Origin: Chenopodium formosanum
Taxonomy: Eukaryota; Streptophyta; Magnoliopsida; Caryophyllales; Amaranthaceae
Length of the DNA stretch: 64,000 bases
NCBI GenBank assembly: GCA_024500155.1
Contig: CM044865.1
Coordinates: 32,877,501 to 32,941,500 of the forward strand
Direction of reading: 5' to 3'
Below are positions 23,288 to 34,491 of the stretch, piece by piece (position 1 is the first letter of the stretch; each line of letters starts with the position of its first letter). The translations under genes were made by a program, and so were the position numbers. The notes beneath the pieces were generated by a model. It was not told where the DNA came from and did no database searches. It saw nothing but the letters and a program-made list of their open reading frames with translations.

Positions 23288-25489
23288 TGATAGAGCAAAC
23301 GACACAAGGCAAGAGGCGAGCTTCAACGACAAGATTTCGTGACCTCTTTTTCTATTTCTTTTTTATTTACCCTTTCCTCAATAAAGTCTAGCATAGACAC
23401 CTTTCGTTTTTTCTTAGATTAATTTTGTAGGATCATTATTTCTTCTCCTTTAATAAAAATGAGCATTTATTTTCTTGCATATGATCATTTCATTGCATTG
23501 CACTAGCTATTATTAAAAAGAAATATACCATGTCAAACTAAGCACAAGGTATACCAATGATTTGAGGCATCCCTTGTAGCCACATCATATAACCTTTCAC
23601 CCTTCAAATATGCAATCCTTTTTTGGTAAACCACTTTGATCCTCGTCTAACGATAGACCTTTCATTTCTTCAACCCACATCTAACTAACCTTGGATGGAA
23701 TGGTGTGTAACTTATGCAATTTCAAAAGCTTGAGTGATTTCAAAAGATAAAAATAGTAAAAATAAAAATAAATAAAAGTGTGGAAAAGGGCAAGTGTTCC
23801 AATGTCACTGACTTATACATGTCTTTGATATGAACACGTCTCAGATTACGTCTCTTATCGAGTGCTTGGTACCGTGCCTGAGAAACATGAATGCCAAGTG
23901 AGTGATAGACCGTATGACCGGGATTGTCCACACTTATAAAAATAAAATAAATGCTAAAACCAAAAAAAGAGCTAAAAAAAGAGTGAGAAACCTCAAGCAT
24001 GAAAATACAAATATTCAAAAGCAAAGTTGCACACCTTGGGGGCTTATCTAGGGTCTTGAGCCTTTTAACCCCTTCTTCTTCAACCTTTATCCTAACCAAG
24101 TTACAACCCTTCAAAAGATCTTTTTGAGGTATACACACACTTGTGCGAGGTTAAACTAGAGTTACGTTCGGCCTGATTCCTAACGGATACGTAGGCAACC
24201 TCACATCGAGATGCGGTCGTATTAAAAATGCATTCACATTCACACATCATGATCATATCAAGGGATCTCCTATGCTCATCCATATTTACTTAGAGCTAGA
24301 CTTGGGGGCTTGATCCTTACATCATTAGCTTACTTAGCTTAAGAGTCACCATCTTTTGGCTCTTCTAAAAATAATACTTTTCCACACACTTAGCCCTTGC
24401 GGCCTAGATTTAGTGTCACTTTCACACACTGCACAGACACATGACCAAATATACTTCCCTTAGGAACCCTTTGTCATGAAATCTTAACATAACATTGAAG
24501 CATACTTCGTCATAACAAAATCACTCACCACTCACCACTCATCATTACATCACAAAGTACGAAGTGCTTAGCCTCCGTGTCTAAGTTACCCAAATACTTT
24601 CATCATGGAGTCAACAATTGAGATATCCTAGGATGAATTAATCCTTGCACAACATTTGACTAAGCTCATTCAACATGCACCTTCAAAAACTTCGATTCTT
24701 TTTCGGGAGAAAGTCGGTACCCTCGACAAAAATGACAGAAAATTTTTGCTTTTTTGCATTTTCGAGTCGCGCAATCACATTACACTGCAAACACGAGTCA
24801 TGTACATAATGAGTCATGTTGTGTTATCAAATCGAGTTAAGTCTATGCACACATGAGTCACACGAAGTGAGTCATCATTGAGTCAAGTTTATACCTTGAG
24901 TCATGTCAAGTCAATGAGTCAAGCAACACTAAGTCTTAGGTCACCCCTAATTACATGAGCAAAGTCCTATAGTCAAAGATATAAATGTAGGTACATCCCA
25001 GCAAATAAGAACATTCCCGGATTTTTTCAAAAAAAAATCGCGAATATGACCACATGAGATTCTTCCAAGATGAGAGGAGTTTGAACAAAATTACATGGAT
25101 AGAAAATTAGAGATGAAGAGCTTTAATTTACAAAAGATTTGAGCAGATTTGGTTGAGAGAAAACGACCAAGTTTAAAGTTCAGAGCATAACCGAGCAACG
25201 AACAGCAGCAGCAAAGGCAAAATAGGGAAGACCTTACTCCAGCGCCAGATGACACGGTTTCCGCCTGGCGAAAGAAGCAAAGTGCGGCGCCAAGAGTCTT
25301 CTTGCAGGCGCTGGTGCGGCGACACAATGTGTGGCCCCCATATTAGATTATGCGGACCTCTTGCAACAATTTTGGGTTCCTTGGTACGCCAATTAGCCCT
25401 TATAAGCAATTTGACATGATTAAGTAGTCGGCTTGATTATAATCACATAAAGTGATCAACCTAATAAAAGATCGTCTCACTTAGCTTAA
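23288..25489 (+). other. Tat-1 post-gag non-coding region
   Basis: About 2.2 kb with no frame resembling a protein. It includes the AATAAAGTCTAGCATAGACA block and the TGTATACCTTGTG-type block shared with the composite at 9,490-10,100 and with G3 (49,700-50,600). A GC-rich patch with GGCGCC and GCGGCGAC words lies at 25,235-25,335. In autonomous Tat elements pol would occupy this place. Confidence 0.65.
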
Positions 25490-25504
25490 AACGCCTAAAC
25501 ATTG

Positions 25505-25602
25505 CTCACTGCGAAAGCACCAACATAATGGTTCATAAAGTAATAAAAGCACCAACATACAGGTTCACAATTCCAAAGCACCAACATAATGGTTCACAAA
25601 GA
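25505..25602 (+). repeat. Short tandem repeat, about 36-bp unit, three copies
   Basis: Three imperfect units containing AAAGCACCAACATAATGG and GTTCACAA. They lie just before the longer minisatellite in the same element. Confidence 0.7.
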
Positions 25603-25779
25603 ATTCCTAAGATGGAATATTTTCACAAATTGATTTGAAGCTTTTAAGAAACGCAGATATGGTTCTTGAAAAAGATTTTCCAAAGATGGAAGGGAAGATT
25701 TAAGATGACAAAGCTTTCAATAGGGGGGCTTTTAAGATTAAAAAGTCTTTCGCTTAGATTTAAGAAGGACGGTTTGAGA

Positions 25780-26125
25780 TGAAGCGACCTTCGACAACAT
25801 TCGCTTAGATTGTGGAGGTTGTCACCAAGATTTGAGAAGATAGCACTAGATGGGCGGTCTTCGACAGCATTCGCTAAGATTGTGGAGGTTGTCACAAAGA
25901 TTTCAGAAGATAGCACGAGATGGGCGGTCTTCGACGGCATTCGCTAAGATTGTGGAGGTCGTCACCAAGATTTGAAAAGATAGCACGAGATGGGCGGTCT
26001 TCAACGGCATTCGCTATGATTGTGGAGGTTGTCATCGAGATTTGAGAAGAGTGGTTCGTGATGAGGCGGATGAGGTGGTCTTCGACGACTTTTGCTATGA
26101 TTGGGAAGGTAGTCACTATGTATCT
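25780..26125 (+). repeat. 70-bp minisatellite in Tat-1, about five units
   Basis: Units begin near GGGCGGTCTTCGAC and contain ATTCGCTAAGATTGTGGAGG. Three starts are exactly 70 bp apart (25,852, 25,922, 25,992), with more diverged flanking units. The array lies about 260 bp before the 3' LTR. Plant Tat/Ogre elements are known to carry tandem repeats here that can seed satellite DNA. Confidence 0.85.
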
Positions 26126-26369
26126 TCGATAGCTTTCCCTAGCTTGTGGAAGGATGTCACAATTCAAACACAACAAATCGGTTACCCTAGAGACGTGTGC
26201 TCGACGGTGAAAGATACGCGTTTCTTAACTCTTTTATCTGTTTTAACTAACGCTGGTTTGCAGGTATCAGCGTTAAAAGAGTGATTTAGGGTCGCAGAAG
26301 GTTTTAAATCATTCTCCATCCCTATCGTTACTCTTACTTTTGTTTTCGAAACTTGCGTTTCTCCAAACT

Positions 26370-26388
26370 CAGTCAAAGTGGGGGCTTC
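26370..26388 (+). other. Purine-rich tract before the Tat-1 3' LTR
   Basis: CAGTCAAAGTGGGGGCTTC directly precedes TGTAGACACC. The same tract precedes the G3 3' LTR, so it is probably the plus-strand primer. Confidence 0.75.
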
Positions 26389-28229
26389 TGTAGACACCCA
26401 TTTGTGTCTCCCCAAACCAAACCCAGTGATGAGTACCTTTCGCGTCAAATCATAATCGAATGAAGTGAAAGTGTGGAAAGTCTAGTGTTGCGGTTAGTTT
26501 TTATTTCTTTTCTTTCTCTTTTTTTTTAAAACCTATTTTATGAAAATAGCCAATCCAGTTTGGTTTGGTCCATTTCAAGGGTCCAATAATGGTGTAGTTG
26601 GGTTAGGTTTGAAAAGAGCTTTCCAACGATATATTATAAGCCCAATTTCGATTAAAAATGAGGAAGTTATGGCCAAATTACTAAACTGGGCCTGGTTTGA
26701 TTTTTATATGCGGCCCAATGATCTAGAGGAGGGCCTATTATGATTTATCATTCCTAATGTGATTAGGATTGATTATAGTCTTCTAGAATCTTCTAGAAGT
26801 TCTTTTCATTCCTAATTTAATTAGCATTGATAAATTAACTTTAGTTGACTTTTTAGAGTTTTAATTAGAATAAAAGAAGTGTTTTTAAGGAAAATACAGT
26901 TTTACTCTCTCGTACCCTTAAATTTTACAGTTCTGTCGTCTGGCGCCAGGCGCATGTTTGGCACTGCAGTCGTGCTTTATTCTTTTCAAAACTCTGATTC
27001 GTTTTTTATCATATCAGGTTGATTTTCTCTATAAATAGCCTCCTAAAATCTCCGTTTTCAATCACAAATTCTCATCAAGAAATTCTTTATTACTCTCTCT
27101 CTCTCTTTTCTAAACTAGCCTTTTACAAACAAAATTCCACATTCACAAGATCTAGACACACCTAGCCAAGTTCGAAGTTTCCTTTGCCCTAGACGTGAAA
27201 GGCTTAATTTCTAAAGGTTCGGCCCCAAATCTCTCTTTCAATTATTTAATTTAATTATTTGTTTTATTATTTTCCTTGAAGTTACTAATGTGTGTATTTT
27301 GTTATTAGAAAGAGATACGAGGCATCCAAGTAAGTGCTTTAATTGTTTTATTGATATTATGATATAGAAATCATGTCTAGGTTGTTATTTTAATTCCTAG
27401 TATCATGTTAGGATGCTTGTCTTAATTTGATGTTTAGCATGACAACAATAAGTTCCTAGCATCATGTTTAGGGTAAAGAATATAATGTCAATTATGATTT
27501 CTGTGATGCTTCCTATTATCTTTCCTAATAGCATGTTAGTATCATGTTAGGGCTATATATTTGATCTTTATGTGTTTAGTGACATGCTAGGGTTTGTTAT
27601 TAATCTTATTAGTATCATGCCTAGGATCTTGCTATTATTATGCTTTAACATGATTCTTTTAATTATTGTGATTGTTATTTTGATTACAATGATTGTTATT
27701 ATTATGTTTCTTGATGCTTATTGTTATTTATTGCTTGATCACGCCTTTTATGCATGTTTAAAGGGATTTTGTACTTGTAATCACGCTTAATAAAGTAATT
27801 AATAATCTTGTTTAGGGTTAATTATTAATTCAAGTGATCGCCAATAATAGATTAATTTGTGCATTAATATTCAACCAACATAGATAAACAGGTTTAGGGT
27901 TAATCCTAATGATTACATGTTAGTCAGAAAGCGCACATGAATACAATCAAAATAAAGTAGAGACCAATTATTAGGGCAGGTTCAATCTCTTTTAGGTTGG
28001 ATTTGTACCTTCATCCCCAAAATTCCAGTCATGATTCCAGACCTATTGGAGTTAACAATCTCCTGGATCGTTAAGGGTGTAACCTTCACCCTATGAACTT
28101 TTTACAAGTTCCTAAAACTTGTTGGCAACTCTTTTGCTCTAGCTTCCTTCCCTTTGGACGCCACCATGCTTTAGTGTATGATCATAGTGGGGTTCAAGCT
28201 TGGGGTAATGCTTGGAATATTCCCTATAG
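26389..28229 (+). repeat. 3' LTR of Tat-1 (about 1.84 kb)
   Basis: Starts TGTAGACACCC; TATAAATA at 27,030-27,037; a GC-rich stretch with CTGTCGTCTGGCGCCAGG (about 26,933-26,985) lies roughly 50 bp upstream of that box. The end (CCCTATAG) is fused to the RT frame of G2b. Short ORFs inside its AT-rich R-U5 part recur in both LTRs and are not genes. Confidence 0.85.
27030..27037 (+). promoter_or_regulatory. TATA box of the Tat-1 3' LTR
   Basis: CTCTATAAATAGCC in the same LTR position as boxes at 8,761 and 47,031. It should start transcription about 30 bp downstream, which defines the R region. Confidence 0.6.
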
Positions 28230-28830
28230 TACTTGGCGCATGTATGTAGACTACAGCCTTGTCGACTATATAGCCATGCATGCATTGATGAGCTTTATGG
28301 ATGCCTACTCCGGCTTCCATCAGATACCCTTGTGGAAAAAAGATCAAGAGAAGACGGCCTTCGTCACTAATCTGTGGCTATTTTGTTATATGGTGATGTC
28401 GTTTGGCTTGAAGAATGCACCGGCTACTTTCCAATGGATGATTAATACAGTCTTTATTAATCAGATTGGGAGGAATGTAGAGGCGTATATTGATGACATG
28501 ATAGTCAAATCCAAGCTACAGACGAATCACCTTGCTGATCTCCCAGAAACCTTCACCACACTTAGGCGACATAAGGTCATGTTAAATCCCAAAAGGTGTG
28601 TTTTTGGTGTTGAGTCTGGAAAGTTTCTCGGATTCCTTATTAATCAAAGGGGGATAGAGGCTAACCTCGAGAAGATACAGGCGGTGATTGACATGAATTC
28701 ACCCCGCACTGTCAAGGAAGCACAGAGGCTTACCAATTGTCTGGCTGTGCTTGGGAGATTCCTCAGCCGTTTATGTGACAAATGCATTTACTTCTTTCAA
28801 GCAATCAGGAAGAAGACTAGATTTGAATAG
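28228..28830 (+). pseudogene. Reverse transcriptase domain of G2b
   Basis: The frame opens with WRMYVDY, continues with LMSFMDAYSGFHQI, MSFGLKNAPATFQ and the catalytic YIDDMIVKS (Tyr-x-Asp-Asp box), then LGFLINQRGIEAN: the ordered motifs of gypsy reverse transcriptase, which copies element RNA into DNA. About 15-20 residues usual between VDY and the palm (the DLNKACPKD region) are missing, and everything before WRM is lost. The frame ends at a TAG replacing a Trp codon near 28,828. Confidence 0.9.
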
Positions 28831-29177
28831 GGAGATGATGCTGAGGCGGCCTTTCAGAAATTTAAAGAACATTTACACTCCTTGCCAAGGCTTGTTATCC
28901 CTTTGCCAAAGGAGACGCTTTACATGTACCTAGTCGTCTCAGATCATGCTCTCGGTGTTGTTCTCCTTGCTGAGAGAGACGGCAATAAGCTCCTGGTCTA
29001 TTTCATTGCCATTTGCTTAACAATACCGAGCTTCGGTACCCCATTGTTGATAAATTTGGCCTTGATCTGTACATGGCTATTAAGAAGTTGAAACCATACT
29101 TCTTGGCACATTCGATGGTGATCTACACAGACCAGCCACTCAAGTGGCCAATGACAACTTTGGACTGATCCGGCAGA
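28831..29177 (+). pseudogene. First RNase H domain of G2b, decayed
   Basis: Continues from RT with AEAAFQKFKEHLHSLPRL and VVSDHALGVVLLAERDG, the gypsy RNase H start. After that the frame shifts, with remnants of the usual region around a YTDQPLKW word, and a TGA just before SGRMLKWAI. In Tat-lineage elements this ancestral RNase H is typically degenerate because a second one follows. Confidence 0.75.
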
Positions 29178-29939
29178 ATGCTTAAATGGGCTATTGAAAT
29201 GCAAAGTCTAGAAATCACCTGTGAATCAAGAAAGGCAGTGAAGGGTCAGGCGTTTAACGACTTCATTGTCGAAATGACAAGGCCGGTTGCTCCGGATAAC
29301 CTTGATCAGGTTTGGAAGGTGCATGTTGACGGGAGCTCTACTATGAATGGCTATGGTGCAGGCATAATCTGTCAAACCCTAGAAGGGGACAAATATGAGT
29401 ATGCACTACTATTCAAGTTCCATGCCTCAAACAATGAGGCAGAATATGAAGCCCTGCTAGCCGGTATCCGCATGTGTAAGGCAGCAGGGGCAACAAAAAT
29501 AGACGCCTTCTATGATTCTCAGTTGGTCGTTAGCCAATACCACAATGAGTATGAAGCCACCAATCCGGCTATGATCAAGTATCCGCAGGCAATCAAGGAA
29601 GAAGCAGGGACACTTGAACAATTTCATTTAAATCAAGTGCCCCGGTCGGAAAGCAACCAGTCGGATGCTCTGTCAAAATTGGCATCCTCCGCCTCCTGTG
29701 ATACGCCTCGGTCAATCTTTTGGGAAATAATGGAAAAGCAAAGTATATCTGATGAAGATCCCATTGGAATTCTGGACCGAAGTTCTACTTGGATGGATGG
29801 CATCTGGGCGTATCTCACAGACGACACGCTACCATATTCACCCCAGGAGGCAGCCATGTTGAAAATGCATGCAACAAACTTCAAAATGAGAGACGGAGAG
29901 CTCTTCAAGGCGGGTTTTCTAAAGCCCTTACTGAAGTGA
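29178..29939 (+). pseudogene. Second (archaeal-like) RNase H domain of G2b
   Basis: An open frame of 253 codons. The RNase H acidic residues are visible in order: VHVDGSS, NNEAEYEALLAG, FYDSQLVVSQ and NQSDALSKLA (D-E-D-D). This extra RNase H downstream of the first is a mark of the Tat lineage. It degrades RNA in RNA-DNA hybrids during reverse transcription. The domain looks intact, but the polyprotein around it is broken. Confidence 0.85.
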
Positions 29940-30968
29940 GTTACCTCCGAAAAGGGGAGAGAAGTTCTCCAAGAGTTGCATGCGGGATACTGCGCCTCTC
30001 ATTCAGGCGGCAGATCCTTAGCCATCAGAGCCAGGCGGCATTATTTCTGGCCCACTCTGGAGTCAGATGCCATGGAATTTGTTAAAAAAATGTGACAAGT
30101 ATCAAAGCGCATGGACATTCTAGCTAAGTCCAATTTGCTGAATAGGGCATGGACATTCTAGGTCCATATACGCCTGCACCATGCGGAAAGCGCTATATTC
30201 TTGTGACTGTGGACTATTTCACCAAGTGGGTGGGAGAAGAGACGGTCAAAGGCATCAAGATAAAAGATGTCATCTCCTTCATCTAGAAGAACATTATCAC
30301 CCGGTTCGGGGTACCTATGTCTATGGTATTTGATAATGGACCTCAATTTGAGACACCTCAGCTCAAAACTTGGTTAGGAGATCAAGGGATCTCACACTCA
30401 TCTCACCCCAAGCAATTGGCCAAGTTGAAGCCTTCAACAAACTCATCTCAAGCAGTATTAAAAAAAAATTGAAAGAGCCGGTGGTTTATGGGCCGAAGAG
30501 CTAATTCATGTCCTATGGGCCATCTGGACAATTAAAAAAGGGGCAACCGGTGAAACCCCATTTCTCATGGTTTACGGTGCTAAAGTTGTCTTACCCATCG
30601 AGCATTTTGAGCCGACTCTACGAGTCATGTTATACGATGAAGAGGCAAACTGGGAGGCCATGCGGCTAGCATTGGACTCACTCCCAGAGCACTGGGGCAA
30701 TGCTGCCTTACGTCATAAGATCTACCGTTTGAGAATAACTCGTGCCTACAACAAGAGAGAGCACAAACGGCCCTTAAAAGTTAGGGACTTTGTGTTACGA
30801 AAAATGGAGGCAACCGATAGGGCAAATGAGCAGGGAAAGCTAACTCCTAATTGGGACGGTCCCTACCGGATTTATGAAGAAGTAAGAAACGGCACCTACT
30901 GGCTGGAAACTCCAGACGGCAGGCGGCTGTCTAGAACTTGGAATGTAGATAACTTGAAAAAGTACTAA
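29940..30968 (+). pseudogene. Integrase of G2b, frameshifted
   Basis: An HHCC-like zinc finger is visible (LHAGYCASHSGG, then a frame-broken CDKY in which the last Cys is Tyr), then the core with VDYFTKW and VFDNGPQF (two catalytic Asp) and, in another frame, GQVEAFNKL with the Glu. The C-terminal part is open (30,567-30,968): MVYGAKVVLPIE, then LTPNWDGPYRI and the end WNVDNLKKY. Stops near 30,093 and 30,284 (TAG for Trp) and several indels inactivate it. The enzyme would insert element DNA into chromosomes. Confidence 0.85.
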
Positions 30969-32149
30969 TTTTGAGACCTGTACATTTTTGTAAATAAAAA
31001 GCCCATCAATGAAAAAGTTGCTTTTTGTTTTCAATATTGATTTAATAACTTTGTAAATATACATGCGCAACTAAAGTTACCGTCTGTCGAAAACATAGAC
31101 AGACCGTAAAATTAATAAGCTAGGTTATAACTTAGCGGATAACCTGATGTTTAAGTTGGACCTTCGTCTATGCAATGCACAGGCGGACCTTACAATAAGT
31201 GAAATTAAACTAAGTCAAAATACTTAGTGGCTAAAATTAAAATTAAAACCGAGGCCAATGGTCGGATGCAATATTATTTTTATAAATTCGTCTGCTCATA
31301 TTTGAGTTTGGCGTCCGGCGACGCCCCTCCGGGTGTTATCGTCGCAAAGGGCATTCTATCGTTTGCTCTACCAGCTTATGCAGACGGCAAAGATTGAACG
31401 ACCAAATTGGTTAACTCATAGTTGTCTGACTAAAATAGTCTAAAAGAATGATTAAGTTTAAAATCGGATGTCAAGTGACATCAGCCGGTAAATTACTGAA
31501 GTACTCTAATAGACTATTCAACAAAATAGTACCAGCTACCCCAATGGGGCAGGTGATTAAGGTGCAATGGATTGCAAGTATCCCAAACGGCCTTTAAGTT
31601 GTTTGGGATCCATCTGACAGGCGGACTATATGTCCCTTGTTCCATTGATTCTTAGGCGGCAATTACCCGTCTGACTCACAAAGATATTATATAAGAATAA
31701 CCGGTTGGGTAAAACGGCTATAGTTAACGGCTGTGTACTTGGTTTGGGGCAATCACTATTGTGATTGATTGACTTAGGAACATTCCATACTCTTTATAGT
31801 ATCAAACATTCCAAAGTCAATAAATCATACAAATACTGAAACCAATCACACAACCTTCAGGGGCAAGAGTAGCCGGTATACTGTTTGAATTGCCACATGC
31901 TTTAAAAAGTTAGGCAAAAATTTCAAAATAAAAATTGCATAATATACATGAAATTATTGAATCAAAACTATATAATTTCATCAAGCCAACTTAGTCGGCA
32001 TATTTCATTCATAATCGGCTAAAAACCGGATAAATATTGTTAACCGGATCAACATTCGGGAGAAGAGAAGTAAAATTGTTACCCGACTCCATAGTTGGTA
32101 AAAAAAGACAAATACTCGGCACGCAGGCCGGAAAGATCTAAAATTTAGC
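30969..32149 (+). other. G2b spacer between pol and antisense gene
   Basis: About 1.2 kb, no ORF of note. Words such as CCGTCTGTCGAAAACATAGA and CCGTAAAATTAATAAG mark it as element 3' UTR; a similar style of sequence precedes the LTR of G2c (42,605-43,063). Confidence 0.5.
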
Positions 32150-34486
32150 ATACTGCCGCTGAAAAATCTAGGTTGAGGTTGGGCCGCCTGGTCCTCCTAA
32201 TGCTGGACATCCTGGTTCTGAGCCTCTTGGTTTTGAGGCGCCTGACTCTCCTTGGGGATCTCCTCATCAGATTGAAGCTCGATGGCTTCCCCTTCTTCAG
32301 GGAGGTCCTTGACAGGCTCCTTAATCTCTCTGTTTTCCTAAGCGGCGAAGGACTCGGGCTCCGACTCTCCTTTTATTCTCAAATAAACTACGCGTTCAGC
32401 ATATTGGAAAGCCAGAGCCCACATGCCATAGCCTTCGTTGGGGTGAAGAGCAGCCCAGACGATCTTAATTCGGGTGTCGGTGTCTTCTTCATTCTCAGAA
32501 ATCAGACGCTCTTGCTCCGCCTTGATCGTTGCCCTGAGATTCTTTTGGACTTGCTCCTCATCCTTTTTCAGCCTCTCAACCTCCTCCTTGAGATTAGTAT
32601 TCTCTTAGGAGACACCCTGCAAGGTCTTGAGGTCTTCCTCCGCCATCTTGAGATTGGTCTCTGTCCTGTTGGCCTTCTCCTTTGCCTCCTCCAAAGCCTG
32701 ATTAAGACCCCTAATCTCATCCTCCTATTACATAAATTCGGCTTTAGTTTCAAGTTCATTAATTGTACACTGATATTGAGTAACATTTTGGGAATCCCTA
32801 GCAGATCTAATGGCTCTTTTTACCTCCTCCCTCTTCCGGACATATGGCCGCTTGAGTCCCTCAACCTTGAGCATGGTCAGTAGACACAAACGGCGTCAAT
32901 CATGCGGGATATTTTATACTTAATTTCAGAGAAAAGGAATTAGGTATACCTCAGACAAGATTGCAAGGATTCAATCAACATTGAACGTCTCAATGTCGGG
33001 AATAGAGTCCTTCTCCTTCTTGTGCACGGTCGCCAGCATGGACCGAGCATGCGCCTGGACGTCCAGCCATCGGGGGGATTGATCTGAACCATATGTGAAA
33101 GGTGAGTGAGTTATATAGGTGGCACTAGTCTGATGCCAGTTTGTTGAGAGTGAGATTTCACTCGCAACGGCCAGCCCATCTCATGCAGGGATTCGAAGGG
33201 ATTGTATTTACCTTCAGAAGCTTGCGGGATTGCTCCACAGACAAGCGCAGAAATGTCGGAAGGGACCAAATCAAATCCCGCTCCGAAGCCTCCCATGGTG
33301 GTGTTATTCCCCCCGATGCGGAGGCGGTGCTTCCCATAAGACCCCTTAGGGCCCGTCTTACCTGAAGTTGCTTTTACAGACTTAGTAGGATTGATTGGAG
33401 TGGAGGCGGTCTTCTCCAAGCTCCGTTTGAAAAGATTTTTGGTGAAGGACCTAAGAAGTTCTCTACCCTGCAATGTAAGAAAACACTAAATGAGCAACCG
33501 GTGACGCCTGATAAAATTAGTAGGCTAAAGAAAAAAAGTATTTACCTCCGCCCTCAGCTTGGCAGCCCTACACTCCGCCGGGTCTCTCCTTATTTGTGAA
33601 GAGGACCGCTTGGGGGTCTTTTTCTCAACCACCATGTTCAAAGCTTCTTCTGCAAATATAACCAACACATTAAATACAGTATCGTGATTGAATAGCAGAA
33701 GTACAAGCGGCATTAAACCAGATGCAGATAAGACGTACGTCTTGGAAACATAGTGCTAAGCCCACAGGCAGACAAGAACGCCTCATCCTTGAACCTTGCA
33801 CACATGGGAATCCAATTATTGGGGACCTTGATCACGTCCCCGGTTGGGAGAGTCTCCGGATAGAGCTCAAAAAACTTGGTTTCCATGATTACATTGTAGT
33901 CATCTCCCGGTATCCGGGGAGGGCACATTTGCGACCTAGAAGGGCAGACAACAAATAAAAGCGGGTCTTCTAACCGTCATATTTGGACACCTTGTCCAAA
34001 GTCATCTGATATTAAGGGAGGGTGGTCAAAATGTACCACGCCCTCTAGCCACCTAGGTTACCGCTTAGATAATGCATGTGAGTAAAAGCCTTCGGCTGGG
34101 GTTCAAATTTTGCATCTCACAAACGGCAACATATTCAAGAATCTTGGCCCATGAGTTTGGGGAGAGCTGCTAGACTCCTAGGCCATAAGACCTAAGTATG
34201 GCCCTCACCGCATGATGAAGCGGGAAATGGAGGCTTGCCAGGAATGTCGCCTCATAGAATCTAAAATAAGCATCGACATTCTCCTGGTCATCCTTCCATT
34301 ATATTGTTCCTAGACTAGGCGGCATCCGGATAGTATATCCCTTTCCCAAGGGTTGTTTCGCTACAAAGCTCTCAATACCGTTTGACATCACCCGCCTGTC
34401 TTTAGCGGAGATGTGAATTTTAAAGGTATAATCTTTCTCTTCCCACTTCTTTCTCTCCTCAACCTCACTATCCTCAAGCGGGGAGA
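32150..34486 (-). pseudogene. Antisense gene of G2b: gypsy-type putative transposase-like domain plus coiled coil, spliced
   Basis: The upstream exon (34,486-33,739) encodes FYEATFLASLHFPLHHAV and QLSPNSWAKILEYV, the pattern of the Pfam family called putative gypsy-type transposon (Transposase_28-like); its function is unknown. Exons 33,649-33,546, 33,467-33,212, 33,083-32,950 and from 32,865 follow, with GT/AG junctions (GTACGT, GTAAAT, GTAAAT, GTATAC) and matching phases, so frames join without shifts. The last exon is Glu/Lys-rich with heptad-like spacing, probably a coiled coil (for example EEVERLKKDEEQVQKNL). At least seven in-frame stops and one frameshift show decay. It is transcribed opposite to pol; D2 splits it at 34,492. 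Confidence 0.7.
33468..33545 (-). other. Intron in the antisense gene (78 nt)
   Basis: Donor GTAAATAC after GCGGAG, acceptor ACATTGCAG before GGTAGAG, phase 0. Removing it joins KLRAE to GRELLRSF in one frame. Other introns by the same reasoning: 33,650-33,738, 33,084-33,211 and 32,866-32,949. Confidence 0.65.
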
Positions 34487-34491
34487 GGGGG

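Larger units (their letters stand above)
19591..28229 (+). mobile_element. Tat-type element Tat-1: gag pseudogene, no pol, two LTRs
   Basis: Order on the plus strand: truncated 5' LTR (19,591-20,501), PBS (20,507-20,524), leader, gag pseudogene (22,169-23,287), about 3.1 kb non-coding DNA with minisatellites, purine tract, 3' LTR (26,389-28,229). Nothing resembling protease, RT, RNase H or integrase is present, so it depended on another element. No target duplication can be defined: the left LTR lacks its start and the right LTR runs into G2b pol. Confidence 0.8.

Noticed and set aside
32173..32883. 236-codon plus-strand Leu-rich ORF
   Set aside because: Mirror image of the coiled-coil exon of the antisense gene; the minus-strand reading has the family pattern and splice phases.
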